DNA of 64,000 nt from assembly GCA_963682175.1 (NCBI GenBank), contig OY821793.1:24139493-24203492 (forward strand), given 5' to 3'. Under the pieces are notes generated by a model. It was not told the DNA's origin, made no database searches, and saw only the letters and a program-made list of their open reading frames with translations. The translations under genes were made by a program, and so were the position numbers. Shown piece after piece: positions 25,508 through 38,681 of the stretch. Numbering within the stretch: position 1 is the stretch's first letter; each line of letters opens with the position of its first letter. The stretch is from Triglochin maritima (taxonomy: Eukaryota > Streptophyta > Magnoliopsida > Alismatales > Juncaginaceae).

Positions 25508-26006
25508 GGGTTAATTACAGTTTGCCCCCTGAACTATGCATTGATATCACTTTGCTCCCCTGAAGTTTCAAAGTTAACAGTCACCTCCCTTGAACTTCAA
25601 AAACTCATTATTTAACACATATTCGACGTTTTTCCTAATTTTTTTTGTTGTATCCCTAATACACTCCTAAACCTATATTTATGTAAAAGTTTGGATCGAA
25701 ATGGAGGTCGGATATGGTTGGAATTTGGGTCCGATTGAGTGTAAATCAGACCCAAATTCCAACCATATCCGACATCCGTTTCGATCCAAACTTTCACGTA
25801 AATATAAGTTTAGGAGTGTATTAGGGATACAACAAAAAAATTAGGAAAAAAACGTCGAATGTGTGTTAAATAATGAGTTTTTGAAGTTCAAGTGAACAAA
25901 GTGTTACAAAATTAAAGTTCAGGGAATGTAACTGTTAACTTTGAAACTTCAGGGGAGGCAAAGTGATACCAATGCATAGTTCGGAGGGACAAACTGTAAT
26001 TAACCC
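25508..26006. mobile_element. Fold-back MITE with 9-bp duplication, copy 1
   Basis: The element is one long inverted repeat of two arms of about 235-260 nt around a very short centre near 25745. It starts GGGTTAATTACAGTTTG and ends with its complement. TAGAATTTA flanks both sides (25499-25507 and 26007-26015). A 9-bp duplication points to the Mutator superfamily. The left arm lacks about 37 bp that the right arm has. A second copy is at 40417-40917. A 61-aa open frame in the arm is a by-product. Confidence 0.88.
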
Positions 26007-26015
26007 TAGAATTTA

Positions 26016-28528
26016 TCAACGATACGTTCCACTTCACGAGGTGAGTTGCGGTTCCAAAAATCGGTATCCCATATGTTTTTTTGTCCCCGCTTAACTACGC
26101 ATCCTACTGTGATGTGAGTCGGTATGATTTAGAAAAACAACATACAAACCTAATCATTAATCAAAATTATAGTCATAATCACCGAAAAAGAAAAGAAAAG
26201 CGGGAAGGAAGGAAAGCATCTTCGGATGCAAGTCCGAGTCCTTAAATCTTTATATGTTTCATCACCTAACGGGAATAATCCCCCTTTTATTTTTTCTATT
26301 CCACTCCACTCCCTCTCCACTTCCCTTCTTTTCCTAACTTTTCCTCCGAACCCAGAAAACGTTTTACTCCCGAAATCTGAGGTTTAATTCCTCCTGCTTC
26401 GAGTTTTTACCTTCTTTCTGTGGGTTTTTGGATCCAAATTGGATGCTGGAAGGAAGTGAGCTCTGGTGTTGTTTCCGTTTTCGTTTGGATTCTCAATTTT
26501 TTTGTTTTTCCCCGGAAAAAAAACTAAATTTTGAGAGAAAAAAAGTGGTTTTAAATGGGCATTAGTGGTTGTTTTGTTCTTGAGACCGGAAACCTTTGAT
26601 TTTCGATTAATGAGTGGTTGTTTTGTTCATTGAAGTTCCAAAGCTTTAATTTGTTTCCCATTTTTCTAAGAAAATGATTCTTTCATATAAAAAAGTGTTT
26701 TTGTTTTGTTTTTTTGCTGTGTAATGAATAGCTAAAAGCCCAAAAGTGTATATAAACGAAATTTCGAGAAAAAATGATTTCAAATGGGTAATTGATAGTT
26801 TTCTTTTTTGAAGTCCGAAAGCTTTAAGCTCTATAAAAAAATGTGTGTTTTTTAATTTGGCACTGATAGTTGTTTTGTTTTTTTGGTAGGTAATTAGTGG
26901 TTAAGAGCTCACAAGTGTATATCCATTCCAGGTTTTGCGCTTGGAGAAGTGGTGGCTGCCATCTGTAAACAGGCAAGCATGGTAATCGGAATAGGGAAAT
27001 ATATAGTGATGTTTGCAATGCAGATCTTGGAGTTGTGGTAGTGAAGCTAAAGGAGTGGCAGGACCAAGTTTTCTCAGGTGTGCTCTCAGGTTTGACTCGG
27101 GGTCCCGGCAAATGTTTTGCTTTTGTATCATCTGTCTGATAAGTTTGACATGGTAGGATTAGGGAGGAGGGTGAGGAAAATTGGGACGCATAACTGTTAT
27201 CAATATTTGATCATGTGAATTTTTGGTTGAGGATATTGTTAGGTGACCTGCTGAGCTAACTCTGCTTATCGGTTGACGTAGAATGTTTGTCTGCTTTGGA
27301 TTTTGTCTGCCCCTTTTTGGGTGTATAAGAGTTTTTTTGTCGAATGGTTTGCATGTAGCTTAGTTTGTTTTCATTGTGGTCTACATGGTAGATTTGGATT
27401 CTTTTTTATTTTTGATTTTTTAATTTTGCTTGGCATCTGAGATCAACTAGATCTCCCCATTTGTTCCATTCTTTCAGCAATTCAAGCTTCTAAGCTGCAG
27501 ATATTGATAAAGGGAGTTGATTTTTTCTTTGTTATTTGCATGTTTAAATGAGAAAATAGATCACCCATCAGAAAATATTTACATGTTATAGAACCTTTTT
27601 TATTTTTTCTATTTGTCAGGTCGAAAGTATCCTTGTTTAGTGTTTTATCTAAAATATATTTCATAGATGAGCCCTGCACTCCTGTAGAGAAGGAACATTG
27701 CTGAGCCATTGTACGTCATAAAAGCTCATAATTTAGAAAATCATATTTTCCTTTGTTGTGTAGTTATGCGTGTGATCACATTCTCTAGAATCAACAAATT
27801 CATAGGAGATGGAAGTGGTTGGCTTCACCACCATTGAAATTGGAATGTGAACCTATTCATGTTGCGCTCGAAGTGTGAGAATACATCCAAGCAGGAAAGT
27901 GGACCAAACTTGTAGGGCAGTTGAGAACAATTCGTGTTTCCTTATGTTCTTTAGAGTCCAAAAGAGTGTGTTTTGTTATGTTTCTCTGAGTGTATGGTTT
28001 TAGCGAGGTCACATACCAACTTTTTTTCTAATTTTACATACATATTGGCGTCTCCGAGTATGCTTACCTTGTAAGTTGCAATTGTGATACATATACATCC
28101 TTTTTCTACCTACTTGTACTCCATATTTCTCACCTCTATTCTTAGTGTACTAGGAAAATAATATTCAGGAACAAAATTTGAACTATGATCTTTTTAGGAA
28201 AAACAATCTTTGGGTTCTTATATTTTACCATCTACATTTTACAACCGCTCTTAAAGTGACCGAACCTGCGATCGTCACTGAGAAGTAGCTTGTGGAAGTG
28301 GGTCCAACAGGACTGACGAAGTTGAAACCCTCGGTTGAAGTGATTGTGCCGGATATGGCCATTAATTATATAGTCAAATTTGGAACAAACACAAGTAATT
28401 CCCTATGTCGAGATGCCATGTACACATTGATGGATGCTCGAAATATGTAACTATTATGCTTCTTGCCTAGATTCCATTAATTAGTGCCAATGACTTATTC
28501 ATTTTTCTCAGTAGGCAGATAACAAAAA
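26016..28528 (+). promoter_or_regulatory. Promoter and probable 5' leader of the FPP gene
   Basis: A CT-rich stretch near 26285-26345 is typical of a plant transcription start and leader. A good donor (GTGAGC, 26456) and an acceptor (TTTTTCTCAG ending 28511) would define a 5'-UTR intron of about 2 kb; the remaining leader is 28512-28528. There may be more leader exons between. Splicing of the leader is inferred, not shown. Confidence 0.4.
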
Positions 28529-31500
28529 ATGGACCGAAGAAGTTGGCCTTGGAGAAAAAAGTCGTCCGAGAAAACAGTTCCTACAGACTCCAAACCAAGT
28601 CCCGTCGAAGGTTCAAATGGCACGGCTGGGAACCAGGATACTCAGGTTTGTTGTCATTTTCCTATTCTGGACATGATATTATATGTATTATGTTTCTCTG
28701 CACTTGAAATATAAATATCTAAACCTCAAAATACATGACAACGCAGAGTTAACTTTTTTTTGCAGTTTGACATGAAAACAATATTGGTCTCAAACGTCTA
28801 TGTGTCCCTGGTCTAGTTCTTAGGTCCTGCCAAAGCTAGAACTTGTATATTATTTTGTTAGAAGAGTAGTGTTACCTAAGACATTAGTAAATTTTGCCGA
28901 TAAAGAAAGGAATATTTCATCATTGATGAAAGCATTTAGTTTTTTTTGATATCTGATGTTTTAGAGTCTATAGACACCTTATTTCTTTGATGGAACTTAT
29001 CGAGTTGCTAACAGGAAAAAAGTAAACAGTCAACATCGAGATGAAGTTTATCTGCAGCTGGAATACAATAATTTTGATAATCACTTTTATCTTCTTGGCC
29101 ATTTTAAAAATATATATCACCATAATTTAATGGAAGTTAACATAATGTTGTTTCATTGTAACTTTCAATTATTTTTGTACACTTAAGAATGGTTCTTCTC
29201 TATCTAATGTTTTTGTTCTGCCGAACACACCTTGGATTTTCAAATCTGTTAAAATATAGGACTCACTCTGTATTACTATAGTCCAGTTCATTTCTATGAT
29301 AGTTAATCTTATACTCTTATGTGATTATTGTGGAACGGTATTATATTTCATTCTTCAAGTTAGGGAATCAAATTCCCTAGGAATCACTTTCCTTGTTTGT
29401 ACAGGATAGCTCAAAGAACGTCGTCAGTTCCGTACAGCTTTCCCAAGAAAGATACACTCATTTATCGAAAATGGAAGACCAAGTGAAGTTGCTGAATGAA
29501 CAGCTATCTACTGCTCAATCAGAGTTGACCACTAAAGAAGCTATGATCAAGCAACACACCAAAGTTGCAGAGGAAGCAGTGTCCGGTAGGAATCATTTTG
29601 AGTTACATTTATTTTACTATTCTGTTTGGGTTGCAATCTGATAAAATAATTTTCATTTCAACATTATGGTATTCTTTTCCTTTATAATTTCCCAGGCTGG
29701 GAGAAAGCGGAGGCGGAAGCACTAACATTGAAAAATCAGCTCGAGTCTGTGACGCTCCAAAGGCTCACTGCTGAAGATCGGGCAGCTCATCTAGATGGGG
29801 CTCTAAAGGAGTGCATGAAGCAGATAAGAAATGTGAAAGAAGAGGGTGAGCAGAAGTTGCATGATGTGGTTTTTGCAAAATCAAAGCAATGGGAGAAAAT
29901 ACAGTATGAACTTGAAGCAAAAATAAATGTTTTTGAGCAAGAACTAATGAAATCTGCAGCAGAAATTTCGGCTCTTTCAAGATCTCTGGAGGAGCGTTCT
30001 GATATGGTGATGAAAATTAGTGAAGAAAAAGATCAAGCTGATGCGGAAATTGAAATCCTAAGGACTAATATCCAATCATGCGAGAGGGAGCTGAGCTCAA
30101 TGCAATACGAGGTTCACATTGTCTCTAAAGAGCTTGAGATCCGGAATGAAGAAAAAAATATGAGTGTACGAGCTGCTGAGGTTGCAAACAAGCAGCACTT
30201 GGAGGATGTTAAGAAGATAACAAAACTAGAAGCTGAATGCCAGAGATTGAGAGGCCTTGTCCGGAAGAAGTTGCCTGGCCCTGCTGCATTGGCTCAAATG
30301 AAAGTAGAAGTTGATAGCTTAGGGCGTCAGTATAGTGACAGCCGGGTACGGCACTCTCCTATTAAGAATTCCAGCCTGCACTTGGTATCATCTCCAGATT
30401 ATGCCCTTGAAAACATTCAGCAGTGTCAAAAGGAGAATGAATTCTTAAGTGAACGACTTCTGGCAACAGAAGAAGAGACAAAGATGTTGAAGGAGGCTCT
30501 CTCCAAGCGTAATAGTGAACTACAAGTTTCAAGAAACATGTTTGCAAAAACTGCTAGCAAGCTTCGAACTCTGGAAGCACAAATGCTTGTTGTTAACCAG
30601 CAAAGAAGCCCCTCAAAGTGCAGCTTCGGTGCTCATCTAGAAGATCCTCTAGTGCGAAACGTAAGCAGCCCACCAAGTGTGGCATCAGTGTCTGAAGATG
30701 GCATCGAGGATGCAGCAAGTTGTTCTGGATCTTGGGCTACAGCATTAATTTCAGAACTCTCTCACCTCAAGAAAGACAAGGATGTTGATAAATCCAGTAA
30801 AGCAGGTAGTGCTAGTAATTTGGAACTTATGGATGATTTCCTAGAGATGGAGAGGATAGCATGTCTATCAACAGAATCCAATGGGCCTTCCATTTTAGAT
30901 GGTGTTGATAATAAGAATAAATCTGAAAATGCTGATAGCAGTGCAGTTCTAGATGTACCCAAGGATATTAATTCCCGGAAAGTGGAAGAACCTGACATGC
31001 AGTTAGATAATTGCCGTCAAAATGAAGTTCCATTCTCGAAGCTTCAGTCTAAAATAACATCCATATTTGAAGGGCAGGCCAAGGATGGTAATATGGTAAA
31101 ACTTTTGGAGTATATTAAACATGTTGTGCATGAAACAGAAGGAGAGTTGCATCCTCTTCCTGTGACCTGGATAGTTGAGGACATTAAACCAGTGGATGCC
31201 CATGACCATGAAACTCATAGCAATTCGCACGAGGATAATAAGCCTTCCCTAGCAGGAGATTTGAAGAACACCATCTCAAAGATTCATGATTTGGTATTAT
31301 TATTGTTTGCCTCCTTTTTGGATTCTGATGGGTCCAATCAGAAAGTCAAGGAATTTTCATCTACTATAAATAAAGTTTTATCTGATGAGGTGAATGTTGA
31401 TGAGTTCATAACTTCGTTGTGCATGGTTTTATCTGAGAGCTACAGACATGGTTCCGAATTATTTGGCAACAAGGACAATGATAGAGATGCTAGCAGTCCA

Positions 31501-33203
31501 GATTGCATTGACAAAGTGGCATTACTAGAGAACAAAGTTGTCCAACATGAAGCTGGAAATAACAGATTGTCCGATTCTTCTTCTGATGCTGAGATTAAAG
31601 GTCCAGATAATGAAACGAAACATGGGTTTACAAGTTGCTCATTAGAGGAGTTTGAACGATTGAAATTGGAGAAAGAAAAATTGGCTGCTGATCTTTCCAA
31701 ATCTGACGAAACCTTAGAGCAGGTCAGATCTCAGCTGCAAGATACCGAACAACATCTTGAAGACCTGGAGTCACAATTGGCCACAAGTCAAAAGTCCAAT
31801 GGCTTGGCTGAGACCCAATTAAAATGCATGGCTGAGTCCTATAGGTCACTGGAGTTGCATGCTACTGAGTTAGAAAATGAAATAAATATGTTGCAGTTGA
31901 AATTACAGACAATGGATACTGAACTTCAGGAAGAAAGATGTGCTCATCAAGATTTCCTCGCTAAATGTAAGGATCTGCAGGAGCAAATTGAAAGGTCAGG
32001 ATTGTCTATATCTGAACTTCAATTTAGATTTGAGATATTTTTTTGTTCTATTCTTTGATTTGACGTGTTGCTTGAATTCATACACAGCAATGCTAATTGC
32101 TCAGTAGACTCGCTTCCTTCTGAAACAAACGCAGAAGTAACAACCAAGCAGGTAACTCTACTTGTAATATGTGTAATCTCTGTGAAGTTTTAAGTACAGA
32201 TATTCCTCTTTCTTTACTTGTTATATACATTTTTTGAAGTTAAACAAAAGTTTGGTTCTTCACTATTGTGTTAGCACTTAGCAGTAGTAATTTTTTCATT
32301 AGATTGTTGAGGTCATAATTTAGAAGAACATGCCCTACTCACGCTAAAAGAAGCTCCATATAAACCTGGAAAAAAAACAAAGCTTACCTTTTACACGGTT
32401 CGAGACGTCTAGTTTTTATTCTACCGTAACCTTCATTATGTCATTTTTGCTTGAGCTAGACAAAAATCACCAGGTAATAATGACCTTTCAGGAGGAAAAC
32501 TAATGTACTCCTTGAAGTCATTGCAACCTCATTTGAATTTTCAGCTTTTATCCGAACATTTTTCCAACCTACGCCTTTGTTTTCTTGAATGATTATACTA
32601 ACCTGAACTTCTTTGACTGCATTGAATTGAATTACATATTATTTAAATATCTTGTGGAGAGAAAATATTGAACTTTTTATTTAATGTTATGTTTGGATTA
32701 CTCACTCCTTTCGTGATTTAGCTGATGTGATTATAAATCGATACTCATAGGAGATGAAGATAGCGGCGGCAGCAGAGAAACTTGCCGAATGTCAAGAGAC
32801 AATATTTCTTCTTGGCAAGCAATTGAAATCGATGCAACCGCAGCCCAACCTCTTGGCTGCTTCCCCAAAGGAACGAGTCCATATAGGTGATGATTTTTCC
32901 GAAGACGTACACAGCACGAGCGGTTCAAACCAACAAGGCTGGCCTGTTGCGCAGCTTTCCGAGAACTCCGACATGGAAAATACTCCTACCTATAGGAGAA
33001 CAGGAAGTGAATCACCCTTCGAGGGTTACAACTTCAATAGTGCATCCGAAAAAGGAACTAGTATAGTTCCAAGATCTCCTATCAATCCAAATAGCTCAAA
33101 GCACAGGCCATCAAGGTCATCTTCATCTCCAAATCAAACTGAAGGAAAGCAGGTCCGAGGGGGCTTCAGCCGCTTCTTCTCAAAGGGAAAAAGTAACCAG
33201 TAG
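28529..33203 (+). CDS. FPP: Filament-like plant protein (FPP), long coiled coil
   Basis: Plant-specific coiled-coil protein, 1037 aa. Coding exons: 28529-28645, 29405-29585, 29696-31994, 32088-32151, 32751-33203. All introns are GT-AG and the phases add up (3114 nt). Family marks: N-terminal SWPWRKKSSEK; VSGWEKAEAEA across exons 2-3; HLDGALKECMKQIR; KLPGPAALAQ at about 291-300; DDFLEMERIACL at about 479-490; EKLAECQETIFLLGKQL at the start of exon 5; a Ser-rich tail ending FFSKGKSNQ. Heptad-rich coiled coil covers roughly 50-400 and 750-900. The family was named from a tomato protein that binds the nuclear-envelope-associated MAF1; related proteins act in vesicle or microtubule tethering. Length and motifs fit the longer Arabidopsis members (FPP4-6). 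The exact orthologue is not assigned. No stop or frameshift is seen. Confidence 0.95.
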
Positions 33204-34440
33204 AATTGAGAAAACAAATTGCGGAAGATACAACGACAGATTTTTTAAACTTGATGATTCAGGTTTTTCTCTTGTCGCTGCTTCTTCGTGGTGTCCCGGA
33301 GAATTTTACAAGGTGTTGAATTTCCATGTTTGTTTGGGGAGTTTGGCAGATCTTAACTGTCTTGCGCATAATCTTCCGTTCGGATCGTTGAAGTATAATG
33401 CAAGGAAGTCCTAACCAGTTGATAAATTGGTAACCAGTGCATGTATGAAGGAATGCTCAAGTCAGAAAAGCTCAGTATATATGTTCATGTTAATGAGCAT
33501 CACCTTGTGGGGTCTAATCCAATATTATAGCAGAATCCTTGTTCTTGTTAGAGATTAATCTGGATACATACAGCTCATGCATATAAAAACATCTTCCTTC
33601 AAAGCTTAAAGTTTATGGTTCTTGTGTGTGTTTGAGAAAAATATGTAAAATCAGAAACTACTGTGAAAAACCTCAGGTGTTGTGTGTTATATCTATTATT
33701 TAAACAAAGTTAATAATAAGATGTTGATACCTGATTGAATGACATTTTGCTCAGTGGATAGACTACATGTTTGCTTTTGGATATTGTGATTTTGATAATT
33801 TAATTTGTGTGATTACTCCAAGGAAACATATATAGACCTTAATTTGAATCCCTCAAGTTATGTTTTCTTGTGTTATATTCTATTATTGAAATCTAATTGC
33901 TTTGGCAGATGGGACCAGAGAAGGGTTTTGTTAGTTAACGGTGAAAACTTGCTGAAAATTTTGAAGCAGAGGGTTATTGCGTGGCGTTGTCGCTTCCTTT
34001 CAAATTGCTAGTATGGTTGGTTTCAAATCGGAGCTGGTTAGTTCTACTTCGTGTTTGAGACTCATCACCACGTGGTTTTTAGTCCCAATTCTTGAAATAA
34101 ATTACTTTTGTACACGATAGTGCGTCATTTAATGAATGAAATGCTAGCCAAACCGAACGTGTGAGTTAAAATCATACTAATTGTTCCAAGCTTCTAGTCA
34201 CCATCCCTGACCTCGTAGTTCACTTCCCAACGAAAGACGTTCTTCATCGCTGCCTCGTAAGAAACTCAATATAAGCAAGACGGTAATGCCCTGGTGCCAC
34301 ATTTCTCCCCAAAATTCATCATTTTGCTCTCCGTCACATTATCACCCCCGTTGATCCATCATTTTATCCACCTCATTCTAAAAACCCTCCACTATCGTCC
34401 CTTATTTTTCAACCATCTCTTTCTTCTACATTATTTTTGT
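33204..34440 (+). other. FPP 3' UTR and downstream intergenic
   Basis: The 3' UTR follows the stop and probably ends within a few hundred bases; I cannot place the poly(A) site, though an AATAAA occurs at 34096-34101. No other gene is visible. Confidence 0.4.
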
Positions 34441-34453
34441 ACCGATGGAAACT

Positions 34454-34505
34454 CGATCAACCGCATGGAACATGTTCGGTAGACCGAGAAGCAAACGGTC
34501 GACCG
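34454..34505. repeat. Orphan CGGnnnnCCG group
   Basis: CGATCAACCG (34454), CGGTAGACCG (34477) and CGGTCGACCG (34496). The last two are 19 bp apart, the first two 23 bp. No enclosing element was found, so it may be a fragment of one. Confidence 0.75.
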
Positions 34506-34907
34506 TCCGAGACCTCACCTACTCACCAGATCTTGTGTCCGTGGTTAATTATACGAGTTGGATTACAACGAGTTTTGCAAGCGATAAAGATTCAAAAATT
34601 TCCAAATCCAAAAATTTCAAAATCCAAAAAAATTGTAAGTCAGGACCCCGAACGACATGTCGATGTGGTATTTATAAGTCGGAAAGTTTTACCACCAGAA
34701 AATTTGGATATTGAAATTGTTGGATCTGAATTTTTTTGAATTTTAATAACTTGCAAAAAACTCATTGTAAGCCGACCTGTTACCACCGAAATCTTGTAAC
34801 GGAACCTCAAATAATTTGAGATAATACATTGTATAATTTTAAGATTTTTTTTGGACGAACGTCTTAACCAGGCGCCCCCCATCGATGAGGCCCCCACCAT
34901 GGGGGGA

Positions 34908-35006
34908 CGTCTGGGTAAAACGCCCGCCTCTTGGGAGTGGCGTCTGGCTAAGACGTCCCCACTATGGGGGATGCATCTGGCTAAGACACCTCCCCCATGG
35001 GGGCAT
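34908..35006. repeat. 33-bp imperfect tandem repeat, three units
   Basis: CGTCTGGGTAAAACG (34908), CGTCTGGCTAAGACG (34941) and CATCTGGCTAAGACA (34974) start units 33 bp apart. Each unit holds a dyad made of CCCC and GGGGG around CATGG or TATGG. A partial unit lies to the left near 34860. Confidence 0.8.
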
Positions 35007-38000
35007 TTTACGCAGACGTCCGATCAGAATTATTTTTTTTCCTGGGCTTAATTCATCGAATCCAGACATTTCGCCAGACATTTTCGTAGTGTTTGTACTA
35101 TGAAAATGAGAAAAACGTAGGCAGAAACCTTATTTTAAGAGACGTGACGAAATGAGTATTAAATGAATTGTGAAAGAGCAAAATGACAATTGTTTGGGCG
35201 ATTTAAGTAGTTTTCCGACGATAAATAGTAATTCCCTTTTAAAATGATTTTAAAAAGTCAAAACAAAAAAATAAAAAAGAAGAAGGAACCAATGGGTTGG
35301 GGACACGTGGGTCCCCAGCCCCACCCATCCGGGCGCACTCTGCCTCGGCTCGCCCTCTTCTTAACAGGAAATCGGGCGCTCGATTTTTCCCCACCGTAGT
35401 GGGTGCCCTAAGTATAGGATGTAGCATATTATTTATTATCTTCCATAAGCTTATAGTTCGTTTTGTTCTTGGTGTGCTCCTTGTGTAAAAAGTAGAATAA
35501 AGTTTCTTAGCTGTTAATGTAACAGAAGGGAATACTATCGTATTATTATATGACATGTTGAAATGAACGTTGGATTCTACATTTAGTCACTTTCGTGGTG
35601 ATTCAATTCACATGGTATATCAAACTACAACCGACAAATGTATCCTTTGTCAAGTGGTCCATTTCGAGCTCGATTTCGATAACCCGGAACCCCAACCTCA
35701 ATGTAGAATCATTGAGTAATGATACTAATAATAATCACACACATAATTCGGAACAACGACAGCCATTGAGCCACAATGCCCATAAAAACTTGCCGTTAAG
35801 GACCACAAAACCAGCTAAGAGAACAATGTTCTCGAGAAGATGGACCTGAGGCCTATGTTGACTCTGGGCCTCGTTTGGTCCCACCTGAAAAACATCAACC
35901 CAATAAATATTTGTCTCCCAGGCCCACCACCCTTCAGGTGCTCTTGTCGGGCTCATGCTCATTTAGTTTGGATAATCACAAAATTAGTTAGGTTTAGATT
36001 TTGACACGTTGTCACGGTAACCTTCTCAGTATTGAAGTTGACGTTGAATAATCTTGTGTTTATTCTGTCTACTCAGCCTTGCTCACTAGTCTTTTAGGCT
36101 CAACATTAGCTCCAATGATTTTTACAACTGATTTTCACACTACGATCATTTAAAGATAAGTTTTGATGAAAACAAAAAAAAGGATGGTAGTTTCGAGAGG
36201 ATCTCTACACCAGTGCAAGATAAGGTATATACGTTGCTTTTTATAGAGTATATATACGTCTGTTTAACCATCCTTGACAGATGTAAAATGACAATGTAAT
36301 AAAGGTGGCCCTGGCCATGTAAGTTGTAATCAAACCTTATTCTATGGTTACATGTGTTTGTCTCCTTTGCGCCAAGAAAGAACATCCCATGCACCTACAC
36401 AGACTACACCAATGGGTCTTGTTTTTTTCTTCTTCTTCCTGTAAATGAGATATGACAGGATGGAAAGTCCTGTGAGGGATGAAAAGGTGCATAATCCCAG
36501 CATGTCATGTGCATGTTGGAAACATATTTGGCGGAGGCCATGCTAGTCTGGAACATGCTTCTGCTTTCAATCATTTACTCTTATTTGGTTTCGATCTCTG
36601 TGGTCATGAAAATTCCTTCGATTTTTTTTTATTATGGTATGATTTGGTCGTTATATTAGTTTTCCAACTTCACACGGGTCGAGTCCTTGTAACACCATCA
36701 ATAATACCTGTAATTTGTCATTATATATCGTAATTAGTTTGAAATACGTCACTTTAATATCATGAATTTTCATTTACTGAAAGTAGATTTTTTACAATTT
36801 ATATTTATGTAAAGTACTATTGGAGGGTATAAGGAGGAGGAACATTGTTGTTTGGTATAAGTGATCATTTGCCAGTTGCCACACGAAACATCGAACTGCT
36901 CATACTATTTGAATGGTAATACACCAAATAGTATATATCAAACTAACACAAATTGGAAAGGAAATACAGTCGAAAATTTTAATTCTTATTTAATCGTCGT
37001 TTTCAAAAGTGACACTTGAGTACGTACGTCCACAGTCCACTACTCCAATCACATCTCTACTGGTAAACACTAATTGACAACTAGTTAAGGTCAGCCATTT
37101 TAAGGATCTTGGATTTCGCATTAACTCCGAAGAATGTATTATTATGCCATTTTTATCTACGATATTTTTCATATACGTCTACTCAGTCAAATTCATGAAA
37201 ATGGATACTAATTTGACTAGTTTGTCTTGTGCATTTGTCACATCGTTACATTACATTCGTCACATCAGCATTCCATTTGTCTTTTACCCCTTTCTACTGT
37301 TTATCTCTAAATCGCAACTCGTGACTATCTAATCATATCATCACTTTTTCACGGCTATTTCATATATTTTTCATTCATTTTAATTTTCCACCATTGTAAT
37401 TAATTATATCACATGTTCTACGAAAATTAATTATATCACATATTTTAAGAAAATTAATTACGAAAATACAATTTCTAATTTAATTTATCACATTTATCAA
37501 CATTATTAAATTAATTAACATTATTAAAGTAATTACAACATTCTTTTTATTTTGTTTTTTCAAATCATTTTTTTTTCAAAATATGTTTTTTAATTATTTT
37601 AAAATTTTATCAATAATTGACCTCCAAATGATTTGGAAAAAAAGTATTGAAAAGTTTGATTATTATTTCAAAAAAACTCAAATCTCTCTATGTAACATAA
37701 TAAATTATTTTTAACTAAATCAAAAATTAAAACTAATTAAAACAAAAAAACCAAATGTTGGACCCATCGTCGCTGGTAGGTCGGTATTTACTTGGGCACA
37801 TGTTGATGGTTATAACTTCAACCAAATGTTCATATTATTTTTTGCAAATACAATACTACTACTTTCTATAAGAAAAATTTCTTCAAAACACGACGTACCA
37901 AATTTATTTCTCACATGCAAACTTGTACTACCAAATCCTTGCAAAATCTTAAACGTCCCTTTTGCCGAACAAAACAAGTTGATTGTTTCCGTTTGTTGGC

Positions 38001-38676
38001 ACTGTTATTGGATTCCCTTCACATCACATATAAAGGCTAGGTAGTGAGGTCTACTGTCTTCTACACGTAATAATAAAGTGTTGTTTGGAACATGCATCCA
38101 GTGAACTACGCCTTGAAATAGATTGCTCGTTTGTTACAATTTGATTATAATAAGATATTTAACTTTGTTTGAAGGGTCCAAACGGACTAAGAAAGATTGT
38201 TAACGAGTTGCATGCAATCCTGTTGGACCATGTGAGTTGGATTTCATGTTGTACTATTGGTTTTGGAGTTGTCTTTTTTATGACCACAGATATCCAGAAA
38301 TCCGGCCTTACTATTTGGGATGGGTGGACTTCGGTTCTAAATTGAAGTTTAGTCAACGTTTGATACACTGAGACATGTAATTCTCTGGAAATTACATAAT
38401 TGTGTTATGTTAAATTCCAACTTACAATATTCTTAGATTTGCAGCCCAAAGTTTGTTACAAGCTTACCAATATAGGTAGATAGATGAGGAGTAAATGGTA
38501 AGTAGATTCACGTAACTGCACATGGTGTGTCTTTAGATTTTCTCCACACCTAACCCAAGAGGGGAGTAGTGAATTTGGGTTGAAATTTTCTTGTTGTGTA
38601 TCTTGTAGAAGTTTCACAAGACATGCATTCGTAAGTTCCTTTGCTCGAGATTAGTGGTTTCAATTGGTTGTAAGAT
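35007..38676. other. Intergenic, no gene; GC-rich MITE-like patch
   Basis: Near 35290-35420 a GC-rich patch (GGACACGTGGGTCCCC to GTGGGTGCCCTAAG) sits in AT-rich DNA. A similar patch ending GGGTGCCCTGAG is at 53325-53461, so both may be one MITE family. Otherwise only short frames without a known family. Confidence 0.4.
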
Positions 38677-38681
38677 GAAAC

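Noticed and set aside
25612..25797. 61-aa frame conserved with a 62-aa frame at 40596-40784
   Set aside because: The similarity comes from the shared fold-back MITE arm; substitutions do not look coding-constrained and one copy is inverted relative to the other.
29765..31700. Minus-strand frames under the FPP exon
   Set aside because: Shadows of the long coding exon on the other strand.
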